Of a stretch of DNA of 64,000 bases, positions 16,821-26,346 are shown piece by piece. The number at the start of each line of letters is the position of its first letter. Within the stretch, counting starts at the first letter, position 1. Position numbers and translations under genes: made by a program. Below the pieces are notes generated by a model. It saw only the letters and a list, made by a program, of their open reading frames with translations, was not told the origin of the DNA and made no database searches. This DNA comes from Hydrogenophaga sp. (GTDB lineage: Bacteria > Pseudomonadota > Gammaproteobacteria > Burkholderiales > Burkholderiaceae_C), in contig NZ_JAUCZF010000001.1 in NCBI RefSeq assembly GCF_030373245.1, forward strand, positions 372,001-436,000. The letters run 5' to 3'.

Positions 16821-18277
16821 ACCTTCTCGTACAACCGGTGGTCATGGTCGGCGGTTCGGACACGCGCCTGTGGCCGCTGTCGCGGGCCGCCCATCCCAAG
16901 CCATTTTTGGTGCTGTCTGGCCACACCAGCTCGTTCCAGCAGGCCGTGGCACGGATTCACGGACTGGCGACGTCTGGTCAGACGCTGCTGGCGCCATTGA
17001 TCGTCGGCAACGAAGATCACGGCTTCCTGGTGCTGGACCAGATGCGCGAGGCACGCACCGAGCCGGCTGCCGTGTTGCTGGAACCGATGAGCCGCAACAC
17101 CGCGCCGGCGCTGATGCTGGCAGCCCTGCAAGCGCTCGATGCGGCGCGTGCCACCCACGGGGACAACGCAGACCCGGTGCTGGTCGTCACTGCCGCTGAC
17201 CAGACCATCACCGACCAGACCGCCTTCACCGCTGCCGTTCAACGCGCCGTGGTGCAAGCGGCCGACGGCGCTGTCGTGATCCTGGGTATCAGGCCCGACC
17301 GTCCCGAAACTGGCTACGGCTACATCCGGGCTCAAGGAGCGGCGCCGAGCCAGACGGTGGCGCAGTTTGTCGAGAAGCCCGACCTCGCCACTGCTCAGCG
17401 GTATCTCGCGGCCGGCAGCTACTACTGGAACGCCAGCATATTCGTCTTGCGCGCTTCGGTGTGGATCGCAGCGCTCGAACGCTTTCGTCCGGACATGGTC
17501 GCCGCTTGCCAGAGGGCCTGGGCCGCAAAGACCAGCGACGCCCAGTTCGTGCGTCCAGGCAAGCACGAGTTTGCGGCCGTGCCCGCTGAGTCCATCGACT
17601 GCGCGGTGATGGAGAAGTGCCCGGGGGTGCTTGACATCCGCATGCAGGAGCTCGACGCTGGCTGGAACGACCTCGGCGCGTGGGAAGCGGTCTGGCAAGT
17701 CGCCCCCAAAGACGCCGCTGGCAACGTGGCCGTTGGTGACGCCATCGTCAACGACAGCTACAACACCCTGGTGCACGCCACCAGTCGCCTGGTCACCGTG
17801 GTCGGCATGGACGACGTGGTGGTGGTAGAGACCGCCGACGCGGTGCTGGTCGCTAGCCGCAAGAAAAGTCAGGACGTGAAGCAGATCGTCAGTCAGATCG
17901 GTGCTGAGCGACGAGGCGAGCAAGCCTTGCACCGCAAGGTGCAGCGTCCATGGGGCTGGTACGACGGCATCGACCAAGGTCCGCGCCACCAGGTCAAACG
18001 AATCATGGTCAAGCCGGGTGCGTCCTTGAGTCTGCAGATGCACCACCACCGTGCGGAACACTGGATCGTCGTCAGCGGCACGGCCGAGGTCACCAACGGC
18101 GACAAGGTGATCATGCTCACGGAAAACCAGAGCACCTACATCCCGTTGGGACAGACACACCGCTTGCACAATCCCGGTCGGGTGCCGTTGGAGATCATCG
18201 AAGTGCAAAGTGGTGGCTACCTCGGCGAGGACGACATCGTGCGCTTCGAAGACACCTACGGACGCGTCACGACATGA
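16817..18277 (+). CDS. Mannose-1-phosphate guanylyltransferase / mannose-6-phosphate isomerase, unusual active site
   Basis: A 486-residue two-domain protein of the ManC/AlgA/XanB type, which makes GDP-mannose. In the nucleotidyltransferase half the signature normally GGSGTRLWPLSR is GGSDTRLWPLSR (residues 12-23), PKQF is PKPF (27-30), PADH is AADQ (126-129) and WNSG is WNAS (204-207). SRNTAPA and FVEKP (184-188) are intact. The C-terminal cupin isomerase half looks complete (SLQMHHHRAEHW near 405-416, and the final GEDDIVRFEDTYGR). So the isomerase should work, while pyrophosphorylase activity or sugar choice may be altered. It is cotranscribed with the leader ORF from an ECF-type promoter and supplies the adjacent polysaccharide synthase by inference. 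Confidence 0.8.
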   Translation: MNLLVQPVVMVGGSDTRLWPLSRAAHPKPFLVLSGHTSSFQQAVARIHGLATSGQTLLAPLIVGNEDHGFLVLDQMREARTEPAAVLLEPMSRNTAPALMLAALQALDAARATHGDNADPVLVVTAADQTITDQTAFTAAVQRAVVQAADGAVVILGIRPDRPETGYGYIRAQGAAPSQTVAQFVEKPDLATAQRYLAAGSYYWNASIFVLRASVWIAALERFRPDMVAACQRAWAAKTSDAQFVRPGKHEFAAVPAESIDCAVMEKCPGVLDIRMQELDAGWNDLGAWEAVWQVAPKDAAGNVAVGDAIVNDSYNTLVHATSRLVTVVGMDDVVVVETADAVLVASRKKSQDVKQIVSQIGAERRGEQALHRKVQRPWGWYDGIDQGPRHQVKRIMVKPGASLSLQMHHHRAEHWIVVSGTAEVTNGDKVIMLTENQSTYIPLGQTHRLHNPGRVPLEIIEVQSGGYLGEDDIVRFEDTYGRVTT

Positions 18278-18298
18278 TGCGGTCTGGCAAGGTAAGAA

Positions 18299-18313
18299 CC
18301 GCCTTGGAGGCGG
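18299..18313 (+). terminator. Hairpin after the manC-like gene
   Basis: CCGCCT-TGG-AGGCGG, a perfect 6-bp stem 21 bases after the stop codon, followed by CTCCTTGTC. The T-run is weak, so it may need Rho or act as an mRNA-stabilising end. Confidence 0.4.
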
Positions 18314-18700
18314 CTCCTTGTCAGCAACAGCTTTCCTTCTATCAGCTTCGGCATCCGCTGAAGGGCGCCGCCAAGAAACGAACGATTTGCGTCGACCCGG
18401 GTGAGTAGTCCGGGCGGGTTGGCTGATCCGATGCCTGGCGCGAATCGCTGTGGATCAGACACACGCATCGGCAGACTATCCCGGCCCGTTTAAGCATTGG
18501 GCTTTGCTTTGCCTAGATCACATCGCAAAAGTTGTGTCCATGAATGAACCCAAAATCAAGGTCACACATGCGGTTTAACACGTCGGCCCAAGCAGACACA
18601 CAACAACAGGTTGCCGCTTCGCGGCGCGTGTTGTGCGCCGTTGGCCATGGACGCTGAGCGACTGCATCCCCTTTTGGACTTCGACCGCTCCTGGCCGCCT
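18314..18700. other. Non-coding spacer with a large imperfect hairpin
   Basis: 387 bases, locally AT-richer than the surroundings, without a credible gene. A nested hairpin lies at 18603-18634 (outer ACAACA/TGTTGT, inner GCCGC-TTC-GCGGC). The right end carries debris (GACTTCGACCGCTCCTGGCC, 18676-18695) similar to that at about 12150, leading directly into the dnaE2 relic. Confidence 0.45.
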
Positions 18701-18915
18701 TCCGACATTCACCCCCCTCAATGAAAATCCCGGCTGCGTCCTGCCGCCAGCCGGCCGAGCAGCGGCGTCGGATCTTCCAGGTGGCCGGCGATCAGGTTGC
18801 GCACCTCGCCGTCGCGTTGCCAGGTGCCGTAGACCGCAAGCAGGCGTGAGCGGGTGAGTGCGGCGCGCTGGCGTTCGCGCAGCGCTTTCCAAACGATGAC
18901 CTGCACCACGCCGCT
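18701..18915 (-). pseudogene. Relic of the dnaE2 3' end
   Basis: Encodes the last about 65 residues of DnaE2 (GVVQVIVWKALRERQRAALT through GRLAAGRSRDFH and the stop), nearly identical to the intact gene's end at 33910-34110. Similarity continues about 20 bases beyond the stop codon (CCGACATTCAC then CTCAATG). It stops abruptly after GACCTGCACCACGCCG. The fragment lacks all catalytic regions. It shows that a piece of the dnaE2 terminus was copied or left behind here, next to an EVE-gene fragment. Confidence 0.8.
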
Positions 18916-18938
18916 TGCTGGCCGCGCCAGGCTCAACC

Positions 18939-19195
<257 letters not shown>

Positions 19196-19332
19196 GGGTC
19201 AGAAAGAAAGCAACTCGCGGCTTAGACAGGTGCTGTCCGGTGGGACTCTTCCCGGGTGGCCGGCCCTGCGGCCTGGGCACACACGACTTGGTCCGTTAGG
19301 AGCAACGAGCCAGCCTGCCCAACACGCCGCCG

Positions 19333-20526
19333 CTACCGCGCCACCGGGCCGCTGCGCTGCAACCACACCAGTGCGGTCAGGCCGACCAGGCCAACCCCGG
19401 TGGACACCCAGAGGGCATCCCCCCCGAGCCGGTCAATCGCCAGGCCAAAGGCCAAGGGCGCAACGGCCTGTGCCACTCGCGCTGGCACCATCAGCAAGCC
19501 CTGCCGCGCGCCATACCCTTGCGGCCCGAAGATCACCAGGGGCAAGGTTCCCTTGGCGATGGTGAGGATGCCGTTGCCCGCACCGTGCAGCAGCGTGAAC
19601 AGCATCGCCGCCGGGCCGCCGATCGCCATCAGGAGCAGCGCCCCCACCGGGTGCGCCGCTGTCGCGAGCTGGGCCGAAACCAAGGGGTGTACCTTGCGCA
19701 GAAAGCCGAATTCCAGCAGGCGGGCCGCTACCTGGGCTGGCCCCACCAAGGCCGCCAGGGCCAGCGCGGCGGCCAGCGTCAGCCCGTGGGCCTGCAGCAG
19801 GCGCGGCAGGTGGGCCGCCATCGCGGTGCTGGTGAACCAGGTGACGGCGAAGACCAGCGACAGCAGGACCGTTGGCCAGAACGTGGCACCTGGCGCCACC
19901 GCCGGTGCTGCTGCGGCGATGGGTGACACAGCCACTGGCACCGGGTTTACACCGGGCGCTGCTCCGCTGCGCGGCAAGGACGCGTTGAGCGGCAGTCCGA
20001 GCAGCAGGTGCAGGCCCGCCCAGCACAGGCAGGCCCCGCGCCAGCCGAATTCGAGTTCCAGCCAGGCCGTGAGCGGCCAGCCGACCGTGCTGGCGAAACC
20101 GGCGACCAGGGTGATGCCGGTGATGCTGCTGCGCGCGTCGTGGCCATACAGACGCACCAGGGTCGCAAACGCAGCGTCGTACAAGCCCGCAGCCATGGCC
20201 ACCCCTATCACGCCCCAGGCCAGGAACAGCAGCACCGGGCCCTGCGCCATCGCCAGCGCCGCCAGCCCGGCCGCGAACAACCAGTTGGTGCCGATCAGCA
20301 CCGGACGGCCACCATGGTGGTCGATCAACTGCCCTGCCCAGCGGCCAAACACCGCCGAGACAACAAGGCCAAAAGAAAACGCACCAAAGACCATGGGCAC
20401 GGACACACCCAGGTCCGCGGCCATCGCAGTGGCCAGCATGGCCGGCAGGTAGTAAGACGAGGCCCAGGCCAGCGTCTGCGCGGTGCCCAGGCGAGCGACC
20501 ACCGAAGTGCGATGCGAGATCAGCAT
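19333..20526 (-). CDS. MFS transporter at the end of the phnCDE unit
   Basis: A 397-residue protein with 12 predicted helices. Its loop 2-3 reads GRWAGQLIDHHGGRPVL, a motif A variant. Its start codon is 28 bases downstream of the phnE stop on the same strand, so it is probably read with phnCDE. A link to phosphonate or organophosphorus transport or efflux is plausible but rests on position only. Confidence 0.75.
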   Translation of the reverse strand: MLISHRTSVVARLGTAQTLAWASSYYLPAMLATAMAADLGVSVPMVFGAFSFGLVVSAVFGRWAGQLIDHHGGRPVLIGTNWLFAAGLAALAMAQGPVLLFLAWGVIGVAMAAGLYDAAFATLVRLYGHDARSSITGITLVAGFASTVGWPLTAWLELEFGWRGACLCWAGLHLLLGLPLNASLPRSGAAPGVNPVPVAVSPIAAAAPAVAPGATFWPTVLLSLVFAVTWFTSTAMAAHLPRLLQAHGLTLAAALALAALVGPAQVAARLLEFGFLRKVHPLVSAQLATAAHPVGALLLMAIGGPAAMLFTLLHGAGNGILTIAKGTLPLVIFGPQGYGARQGLLMVPARVAQAVAPLAFGLAIDRLGGDALWVSTGVGLVGLTALVWLQRSGPVAR

Positions 20527-20554
20527 GGTGCCGACTCTACGTCGGGCACAGCAC

Positions 20555-21361
20555 TCAGACGAGCACTTTTCGAATGCGAGAGGAGATGAGGTCGATCACG
20601 CTCACCGTGACAATGATCATCAGCATCACCGCGCAGGTTTCGGCGTACTGGAAGCCGCGGATGATTTCCCACAGCACCACACCGATGCCGCCGGCGCCCA
20701 CCATGCCCACCACCGAAGCCGAGCGCACATTGGACTCAAATCGGTAGAGCATGTAGGAAATCCACAGTGGCATGACCTGCGGGATCACGCCGTAGACGAT
20801 CTCGTGCAGCGCACTCGCACCGGTCGATCGGATGCCCTCCACCGGCTGCGGGTCGATGGCCTCCACCGCCTCAGAGAACAGCTTGGCCAGAACGCCCGCG
20901 GTGTGGATCCACAGCGCCAGAACGCCGGCAAAAGGCCCGAGGCCAACTGCGACCACGAACAACATGGCGAACACCATTTCGTTGATGGCACGAAACGCGT
21001 CCATCAGGCGGCGCACCGGCTGGTGCACCCACCAGGGCGTGATGTTGCTGGAGGCCAGCAGGCCCAGCGGGATGGCGGTGATCACGGCCAGCGCCGTTCC
21101 CCAGAGCGCGATCTGCAGCGTGATGATGATCTCGCTCAGGTACAGCTTCCACTGGGAAAAATCGGGTGGAAAAAAATCGGCCGCGTAGGTGGCCATGTTG
21201 CCCGAGTCGCGGATCAGGTCGAGCGGGCGCATGTCGGCGCCGTTCCACGAGCCCGCCAGCAGCAGCAGGAGGGCAGCCCACGAGAGGTACCAGATCAGGC
21301 TGCGTTTCGGGGCAGGAACCACGGCCGGTGTCAGGCGGTGGACGTTGAGCGTGGTGGACAT
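20555..21361 (-). CDS. phnE: Phosphonate ABC transporter permease
   Basis: A 268-residue inner-membrane permease of the PhnE family, with the [10 protein letters not shown] segment and the cytoplasmic EAA-type loop ([20 protein letters not shown]). It pairs with PhnC (ATPase) and PhnD (binding protein) encoded upstream. The ATG at 21361 (MSTTLNV) was preferred over longer frames because the family begins there. Confidence 0.92.
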   Translation of the reverse strand: MSTTLNVHRLTPAVVPAPKRSLIWYLSWAALLLLLAGSWNGADMRPLDLIRDSGNMATYAADFFPPDFSQWKLYLSEIIITLQIALWGTALAVITAIPLGLLASSNITPWWVHQPVRRLMDAFRAINEMVFAMLFVVAVGLGPFAGVLALWIHTAGVLAKLFSEAVEAIDPQPVEGIRSTGASALHEIVYGVIPQVMPLWISYMLYRFESNVRSASVVGMVGAGGIGVVLWEIIRGFQYAETCAVMLMIIVTVSVIDLISSRIRKVLV

Positions 21362-21479
21362 GGTCGTGGGCCGGGTAAGAGAAATCGAGGGCAAACTTCT
21401 GCCGCAGACCGCGCGCAGCAGGGTGCCGCGAGCGGTCCGGGTGAACAACGCCAGGGAAGGCGTGCTGAAGGAGGAAGGA

Positions 21480-22424
21480 TCAGTTCAGCGCGGCCAGCAG
21501 CTTGTCGATTTCGGCCAGCTTGGCCATCTTGTCGGCTTCGCTCAGCGCGGTGTCGGACTCGATCTTGGTGCGCTTGCCGAACAGGTCCAGCTGGCGGATC
21601 GGCAGCAGCTGGGCGTTGGTGGACGGCTTAAAGCCCGTGATCTTCGAAAGCTTCATGAGGATCGCCTTTTGATTGGGATCGGTCTTGCCGTAGGTGAAGA
21701 GGAAGTTCTTGATCTTGGTCTTGGTGGCTTCCGGCAGGTCCTTGCGCATCACCAGCGGATCCGAAGCAATCAGCGGAGATGTCCAGATCACGCGGATGTC
21801 CTTGCGCTTCTCAGGGAACCTTTGCTCGATCTTGGCCAGGTTCTCGCTGTTGTTGGTGGCGATGTCGACCTGCTGGTTGGCCACGGCCAGGGCGTTGGTT
21901 TCGTGGTTGGCGGAACGCACGACCTTGAAATGCGTGCGCGGGTCGACCTTGTTCTTGGCGAACACGTAGAAGCTCGGCACGACAAAGCCGGAGGTGGAGT
22001 TCGGGTCGCCGTTGCCGAAGCTGTAGCTCTTGCCGTTCTTGAGTACGTCGTCGAGCGACTTGATCGGACTGTCCTTGTGCACGATCAGGTGCGAGTAATA
22101 ACCATCGGTGCCGTCGGCGTTGACCATCTGGGCAAACACTTCGCCGCTGGCGCGGTCCACGGCCTCGATGGCCGACTTGTTGCCGTACCAAGCCACGTGC
22201 ACTTTGTTGAACCGCATGGCTTCGATCACGCCGGCGTAGTCGGGCGCGAAGAAGGCCGTGACCTTGAAGCCGGTCTGCTTGGCCATGTCGTCGAGCAGGG
22301 GTTGCCAGTCTGCCTTGAGGTTCTGCGTCGACTCGGTCGAGATGATGCCGAAGTTGATGTCCTGCGCCAGGGCGCCGGTGAGGGTGAGACCGAGCGCGAG
22401 GCCGGCCAGGGTTTTCTTGAACAT
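21480..22424 (-). CDS. phnD: Phosphonate ABC transporter substrate-binding protein
   Basis: A 314-residue periplasmic binding protein with a signal peptide ([20 protein letters not shown], cleaved near residue 20). Typical PhnD elements are [31 protein letters not shown] and [11 protein letters not shown]. It delivers alkylphosphonates such as 2-aminoethylphosphonate to PhnCE. It is the middle gene of the minus-strand phnCDE unit. Confidence 0.93.
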   Translation of the reverse strand: MFKKTLAGLALGLTLTGALAQDINFGIISTESTQNLKADWQPLLDDMAKQTGFKVTAFFAPDYAGVIEAMRFNKVHVAWYGNKSAIEAVDRASGEVFAQMVNADGTDGYYSHLIVHKDSPIKSLDDVLKNGKSYSFGNGDPNSTSGFVVPSFYVFAKNKVDPRTHFKVVRSANHETNALAVANQQVDIATNNSENLAKIEQRFPEKRKDIRVIWTSPLIASDPLVMRKDLPEATKTKIKNFLFTYGKTDPNQKAILMKLSKITGFKPSTNAQLLPIRQLDLFGKRTKIESDTALSEADKMAKLAEIDKLLAALN

Positions 22425-22513
22425 GGGAAAGACTCCGTGAGAAGGGGTTGAAAACGGAAAACGGATGACAGCGGGAAACGGGGGAAACAAAGGCGGGAAA
22501 CTGGGTGCGGCTC

Positions 22514-23374
22514 TCAGGCCACCTGGGCCAGCGGTGCGGGCCACTGGCGCCCGGGCAAGTTGGACGCGTGGGCCGGTGGGCCAACAGGTGCCTCGCCCAT
22601 CAGCATTTCGTCAGCCTGCATGCCATAGAGCTCGCGCAACAGGGACGGGGTGAGCGACGCCGCAGCGCCGTCGAACACCACCTGGCCCTGGCGCAACGCA
22701 ATCACGCGCGGGCAGTACTTCAAGGCCATGTCCACCTGATGCAGCGACACCACGACGGTGGAGCCGTCTTCGCGGTTGATGCGCGTGAGGATCTCCATGA
22801 CATTGCGCGAGGATTCGGGGTCGAGCGAGGCGATCGGCTCGTCGGCCAGCACCACCTTGGCGCCCTGCACCAGCGTGCGGGCGATGGCGGCGCGCTGCTG
22901 CTGGCCACCCGACAGCGTGGAGGCGCGCTGCGCGTGGCATTCGGCGATGCCAACGCGGGCGAGCGCTTCAATGGCCAGCGCCCGCTCCTGGGCGTTGAAC
23001 CATCGGGTCAGGCCGCGCCACAGCGGCATCTGGTGCAGACGACCGACCAGCACATTGGCCATCACCGGCAGTCTGTCCACCAGGTTGAACTGCTGGAACA
23101 CGAAGCCAATCTGCGAGCGCACCTTGCGGATGTCCCGGTGCACTCGGCCGCCTTGCTGCACGCACTGGCCGTCGATCTCGATCAGCGAGCCTTCGCCCGC
23201 GTCGGCCACCACCAGGCCCGCCACATGGCGCAGCAACGTGGACTTGCCGGAGCCGGAGGCACCGATCAGGGCCACCATCTCACCCTGGCAAATCTCCAGG
23301 TTGATGTCGCACAGGGCGTGTTTGCCGTTGGCGAAATGCTTGTTCAGTTTGTGAATTCGCAGGGCATTGGTCAT
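22514..23374 (-). CDS. phnC: Phosphonate ABC transporter ATP-binding protein
   Basis: A 286-residue ABC ATPase with Walker [12 protein letters not shown], signature [13 protein letters not shown] and Walker [13 protein letters not shown]. Order and neighbours (phnD, phnE) identify it as PhnC. It is the first gene of its unit; its start lies 17 bases from the TGTCTAGACA palindrome, and phnM ends 190 bases upstream. Confidence 0.93.
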   Translation of the reverse strand: MTNALRIHKLNKHFANGKHALCDINLEICQGEMVALIGASGSGKSTLLRHVAGLVVADAGEGSLIEIDGQCVQQGGRVHRDIRKVRSQIGFVFQQFNLVDRLPVMANVLVGRLHQMPLWRGLTRWFNAQERALAIEALARVGIAECHAQRASTLSGGQQQRAAIARTLVQGAKVVLADEPIASLDPESSRNVMEILTRINREDGSTVVVSLHQVDMALKYCPRVIALRQGQVVFDGAAASLTPSLLRELYGMQADEMLMGEAPVGPPAHASNLPGRQWPAPLAQVA

Positions 23375-23389
23375 GGGTGGGCTCCAAAG

Positions 23390-23401
23390 TTGTCTAGACA
23401 C
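23390..23401. promoter_or_regulatory. Probable PhnF operator before phnCDE
   Basis: TTGTCTAGACAC, containing the perfect palindrome TGTCTAGACA. The core GTCTAGAC occurs again at 30039-30046 between phnG and phnF. GT-N-TA-N-AC cores are typical of HutC-type GntR regulators, the subfamily of PhnF. Confidence 0.65.
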
Positions 23402-23498
23402 GCTGAGTTTGGTTTCGCGTTGTGACAGTCGTTTGACGGTTCACGGAAGATTGGAAGACACCCCCTCCGGCGCGAAGTGACTTCACCCAGGATGCGGT

Positions 23499-23565
23499 GG
23501 AACCGGCTTTGCCGGGCCACTCGCATCGCCCCCTGAGGGGTGACGCCGCAGGCGGCGCGAGGGGT
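23499..23565. repeat. Dispersed palindromic repeat, family 1, copy A
   Basis: GGAACCGGCTTTGCCGGGCC, a variable spacer, GCCCCCTGAGGGG, then a GC-rich stem. Related copies lie at 26277-26341, inside dnaE2 at 34533-34606 (opposite strand) and at 63941-64000. Here it abuts the phnM stop codon and may act as a 3' end structure. Confidence 0.75.
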
Positions 23566-24722
23566 CATAAAACCCGCATGCCTTCTCTCCAGACCGCACG
23601 CACGACGCCGTGGCGCACGCCGTTGGGCATGTCCACCACGCGCACCTGGACCAGGTCGGCGCGCAGACCGGACTCGATAGCGCCTCGGTCGTGCAGACCG
23701 GTGGCGCGGGCCGGGTTGCGACTGACGATGGCTACGGCCTCGGGCAGGCTCAGGATCTCATCGGCCACCAACCGCAACACGGCGCTGAGCAGGCTGCCCG
23801 GCACATAGTCGCTGGAGAGGATGTCGAGCAGGCCGTGGCGCGCCAGATCGGCTGCGGCCACGTTGCCCGAATGAGAGCCGCCGCGCACCACGTTGGGTCC
23901 ACCCATCACCGTCAGCAGGCCACGCTCGCGCGCGGCCTGTGCGGCGGCCAGGGTGGTCGGGAATTCGGACATGCTGGCACCTTCGGCATGTGCCTGTTCC
24001 ACATGCGCGACGGTGGTGTCGTCGTGGCTGGCCAGCGCGATGCCGTGCTCGCGGCAGTAGTGCACGAAGTAGTCGCGGTGCGGCTCGGCGTATTGCGCCT
24101 GCAGGCGCTCGGCGTGCGCCACCTGGTGCTCGAACTTTTGCTGGCTCCACCCCTTCTTGCCGGTGTAGTAGATGCGCGCATGTTCGATGTTTTCCCACTG
24201 GCGCTGACCGGGCGTGTGGTCCATTAGCGAGATCAGCGACAGGCGCTCATGCCCGTGGAAGGGCTGGAACAGGTCAATGGTGTTGTGCGCCGGCAGCTCG
24301 CAACGCACGTGCAGGTGGTGGTCGGCGCGCAGCACGTTTTCAGCCGCGCAGGCGTCCAGCGTCTGCAGCACTGCGTCCCAGGCGGTGCCGCGCAGGCTCT
24401 CGTGGTCGGCATCGCCCACCCCCAGCGCATCAAACACGGTGGTGATGCCGGCGGCGGCGATCTCTGCGTCGTGCGCCAGCAGCGCGGGCATCTCGGCCCA
24501 CTGCACCTTGGGACGCGGCATCAGGTGGCGTTCGAAATTGTCGGTATGCACCTCGATGAAGCCGGGCATGAGGAAGTCGCCCTCCAGGTCGATGGCCTGC
24601 GGCAGTGAACTGTTGCTGGCACCGAACCCGGCGATGCGACCGGCCTCCACCGAAAGGCTGCCGGTCTGCACCTCGTCGGGAAGGACCAAACGGGCGTTCT
24701 TGAACACGATGGGCGGGTTCAT
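23565..24722 (-). CDS. phnM: Alpha-D-ribose 1-methylphosphonate 5-triphosphate diphosphatase
   Basis: A 385-residue amidohydrolase-superfamily enzyme that removes pyrophosphate from the PhnI product to give alpha-D-ribose 1-methylphosphonate 5-phosphate. The metal site is GFIEVHTDNFERHLMPRP (H-x-D variant), with SHDDTT and the late SSDYVPGS Asp. It overlaps phnL by four bases and is the last gene of the phnGHIJ-GNAT-KLM unit. Confidence 0.93.
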   Translation of the reverse strand: MNPPIVFKNARLVLPDEVQTGSLSVEAGRIAGFGASNSSLPQAIDLEGDFLMPGFIEVHTDNFERHLMPRPKVQWAEMPALLAHDAEIAAAGITTVFDALGVGDADHESLRGTAWDAVLQTLDACAAENVLRADHHLHVRCELPAHNTIDLFQPFHGHERLSLISLMDHTPGQRQWENIEHARIYYTGKKGWSQQKFEHQVAHAERLQAQYAEPHRDYFVHYCREHGIALASHDDTTVAHVEQAHAEGASMSEFPTTLAAAQAARERGLLTVMGGPNVVRGGSHSGNVAAADLARHGLLDILSSDYVPGSLLSAVLRLVADEILSLPEAVAIVSRNPARATGLHDRGAIESGLRADLVQVRVVDMPNGVRHGVVRAVWREGMRVL

Positions 24723-25435
24723 GCTGCACTCCTGAAATCAGCGACGTTGACGCGGCGCGTGGCCACGGCGTCGCCGACATGGGCGTCATGAAAAATGCCG
24801 ACCAGTGCGGCGCCGCGCGCGGCGGCCTCCTGGATCAGCTCGATCACGGTGCGGGTGTTGGCCGCGTCGAGCGAGGCCGTGGGCTCGTCGAGCAGCATCA
24901 GCGGGCGTGGCTTGATCATGTTGCGAGCGATGTTCACGCGCTGCTGTTCGCCGCCGGAGAATGTGGCCGGCGGCAAAGCCCACAGGTGCTCAGGGATGCG
25001 CAATCGGGTGAGCCAGGCGCGTGCCTGCTCGCGGGCGGACTCCAGCGCCGCCGGGTCGTCGCCGCTGTCTTCCATCAACGGCTCAGCCACCACGTCGAGC
25101 GCCGACACGCGGGGAATCACGCGCAGGAACTGGCTCACGTAGCCGATGCTTTCGCGACGCAGCCGCACCAGCTCGCGCGGCGTGGCCTCGGTCACCTCCA
25201 CCGGCGCGCTGCCCGGAGGCGCCACCGTGATGCGGCCTTCGGTGGCGCGGTAGTTGGCGTAGATGAGCTTGAGCAGCGTGCTCTTGCCCATGCCAGAAGG
25301 GCCGTCGAGCACCACGCATTCTCCGGGCCGGACATCCAGATCGACGTTGTTCAGCACCGAGAGTTCGGCGCCGCTCTGGTGGTGCAGGGTGAAGCGTTTG
25401 GCCACCCCTTTCATCTGAAGCAGGGGTGGGTTCAT
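24719..25435 (-). CDS. phnL: C-P lyase ABC-type protein
   Basis: A 238-residue ABC-ATPase-like protein with Walker A DGPSGMGKSTLL, signature FSGGEQQRVNIARNM and Walker B LMLLDEPTASLD. PhnL is part of the C-P lyase machinery rather than a transporter and associates with PhnK and the PhnGHIJ core. It overlaps phnK and phnM by four bases each. Confidence 0.92.
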   Translation of the reverse strand: MNPPLLQMKGVAKRFTLHHQSGAELSVLNNVDLDVRPGECVVLDGPSGMGKSTLLKLIYANYRATEGRITVAPPGSAPVEVTEATPRELVRLRRESIGYVSQFLRVIPRVSALDVVAEPLMEDSGDDPAALESAREQARAWLTRLRIPEHLWALPPATFSGGEQQRVNIARNMIKPRPLMLLDEPTASLDAANTRTVIELIQEAAARGAALVGIFHDAHVGDAVATRRVNVADFRSAA

Positions 25436-26220
25436 GGTTGCAGTACCGAAGAGACGAGGAGCTGGGTGTAGGGGTGTTGCGGGTCGTCGAGCACCTGGTC
25501 GGTGAGGCCCGCTTCGACCACGCGGCCGCGCTGCATCACCATCATGCGGTGGGCCAGCAGGCGGGCCACAGCCAGGTCGTGCGTGACGATGATCGCGGCC
25601 AGGTGCATCTGGCGCGTGAGCTGGCGCATCAGGTCAAGCAGGCGGGCCTGCACCGACACGTCGAGGCCCGACGTAGGCTCATCCATGAAGACCAGTCGTG
25701 GCTGGGTGACTAGGTTGCGCGCGATCTGCAGGCGCTGGCGCATGCCGCCGGAGAAGGTGCGCGGGGCGTCGTCGATGCGGATCGGGTCGATCTCGACACG
25801 CTGCAGCCACTCTTCGGCGGTACAACGCAGCCGCCCGTAATGGCGCTCGCCCAGGCCCATCAGGCGCTCGCCCACGTTGGCACCGGCTGACACGTCCATA
25901 CGCAGACCATCGGCTGCGTTCTGATGCACGAAGCCCCAGTCGGTGCGCGCCAGCAGGCGCTGCTGCGCCTGCGACATGGTGTGCACGTCCTGCAGCAGGC
26001 CATCGCGGCCCAGGAACTCGACGCTGCCGGCGTCGGGTGTGGTGCGCGCAGCGATGGCGTTGAGCAGGGTGGTCTTGCCCGAGCCGGACTCGCCCACCAC
26101 GGCCAGCACCTCGCCCGACCAGAGATCGAAAGACGCCTCGTGGAGCGCGACACGATCGCCGTAGCGCTTGGCCACGCCGCGCACACGCAGCAAGGGGGTT
26201 GAAGACAAAGAATTTTTCAC
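25432..26220 (-). CDS. phnK: C-P lyase ABC-type protein
   Basis: A 262-residue ABC-ATPase-like subunit that binds PhnJ in the C-P lyase complex. Walker A GESGSGKTTLLNA, signature FSGGMRQRLQIARNL, Walker B LVFMDEPTSGLD. The GTG at 26220 is preceded by AGAGGAAA, so it is preferred over the longer frame, whose extension is made of repeat sequence. A repeat copy (26277-26341) separates it from the upstream GNAT gene. Confidence 0.92.
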   Translation of the reverse strand: MKNSLSSTPLLRVRGVAKRYGDRVALHEASFDLWSGEVLAVVGESGSGKTTLLNAIAARTTPDAGSVEFLGRDGLLQDVHTMSQAQQRLLARTDWGFVHQNAADGLRMDVSAGANVGERLMGLGERHYGRLRCTAEEWLQRVEIDPIRIDDAPRTFSGGMRQRLQIARNLVTQPRLVFMDEPTSGLDVSVQARLLDLMRQLTRQMHLAAIIVTHDLAVARLLAHRMMVMQRGRVVEAGLTDQVLDDPQHPYTQLLVSSVLQP

Positions 26221-26276
26221 ATCAGTTTCCTCTTGGTGATCCGCAGCGCCTGCCCAGGCGCCATCCGGGAACGCCT

Positions 26277-26341
26277 TGAAACCGGCTTTTCCGGGCCAAT
26301 GGTGTTGCTCCCTGGAGGGGTTCACGCAAAGCGCGGCGGGG
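26277..26341. repeat. Dispersed palindromic repeat, family 1, copy B
   Basis: TGAAACCGGCTTTTCCGGGC, spacer, GCTCCCTGGAGGGG, then a GC-rich tail. It aligns with copies at 23499, 34533 and 63941 and lies just after the GNAT gene stop, inside the phn operon. Confidence 0.7.
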
Positions 26342-26346
26342 ATTTT

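Noticed and set aside
16496-18208. 570-codon open frame on the minus strand
   Set aside because: Antisense to the manC-like gene, which has clear family motifs; the frame shows none.
18603-18634. Rho-independent terminator
   Set aside because: The nested hairpin is clear but not followed by a T-run and lies about 300 bases from the nearest gene end; kept only as spacer content.
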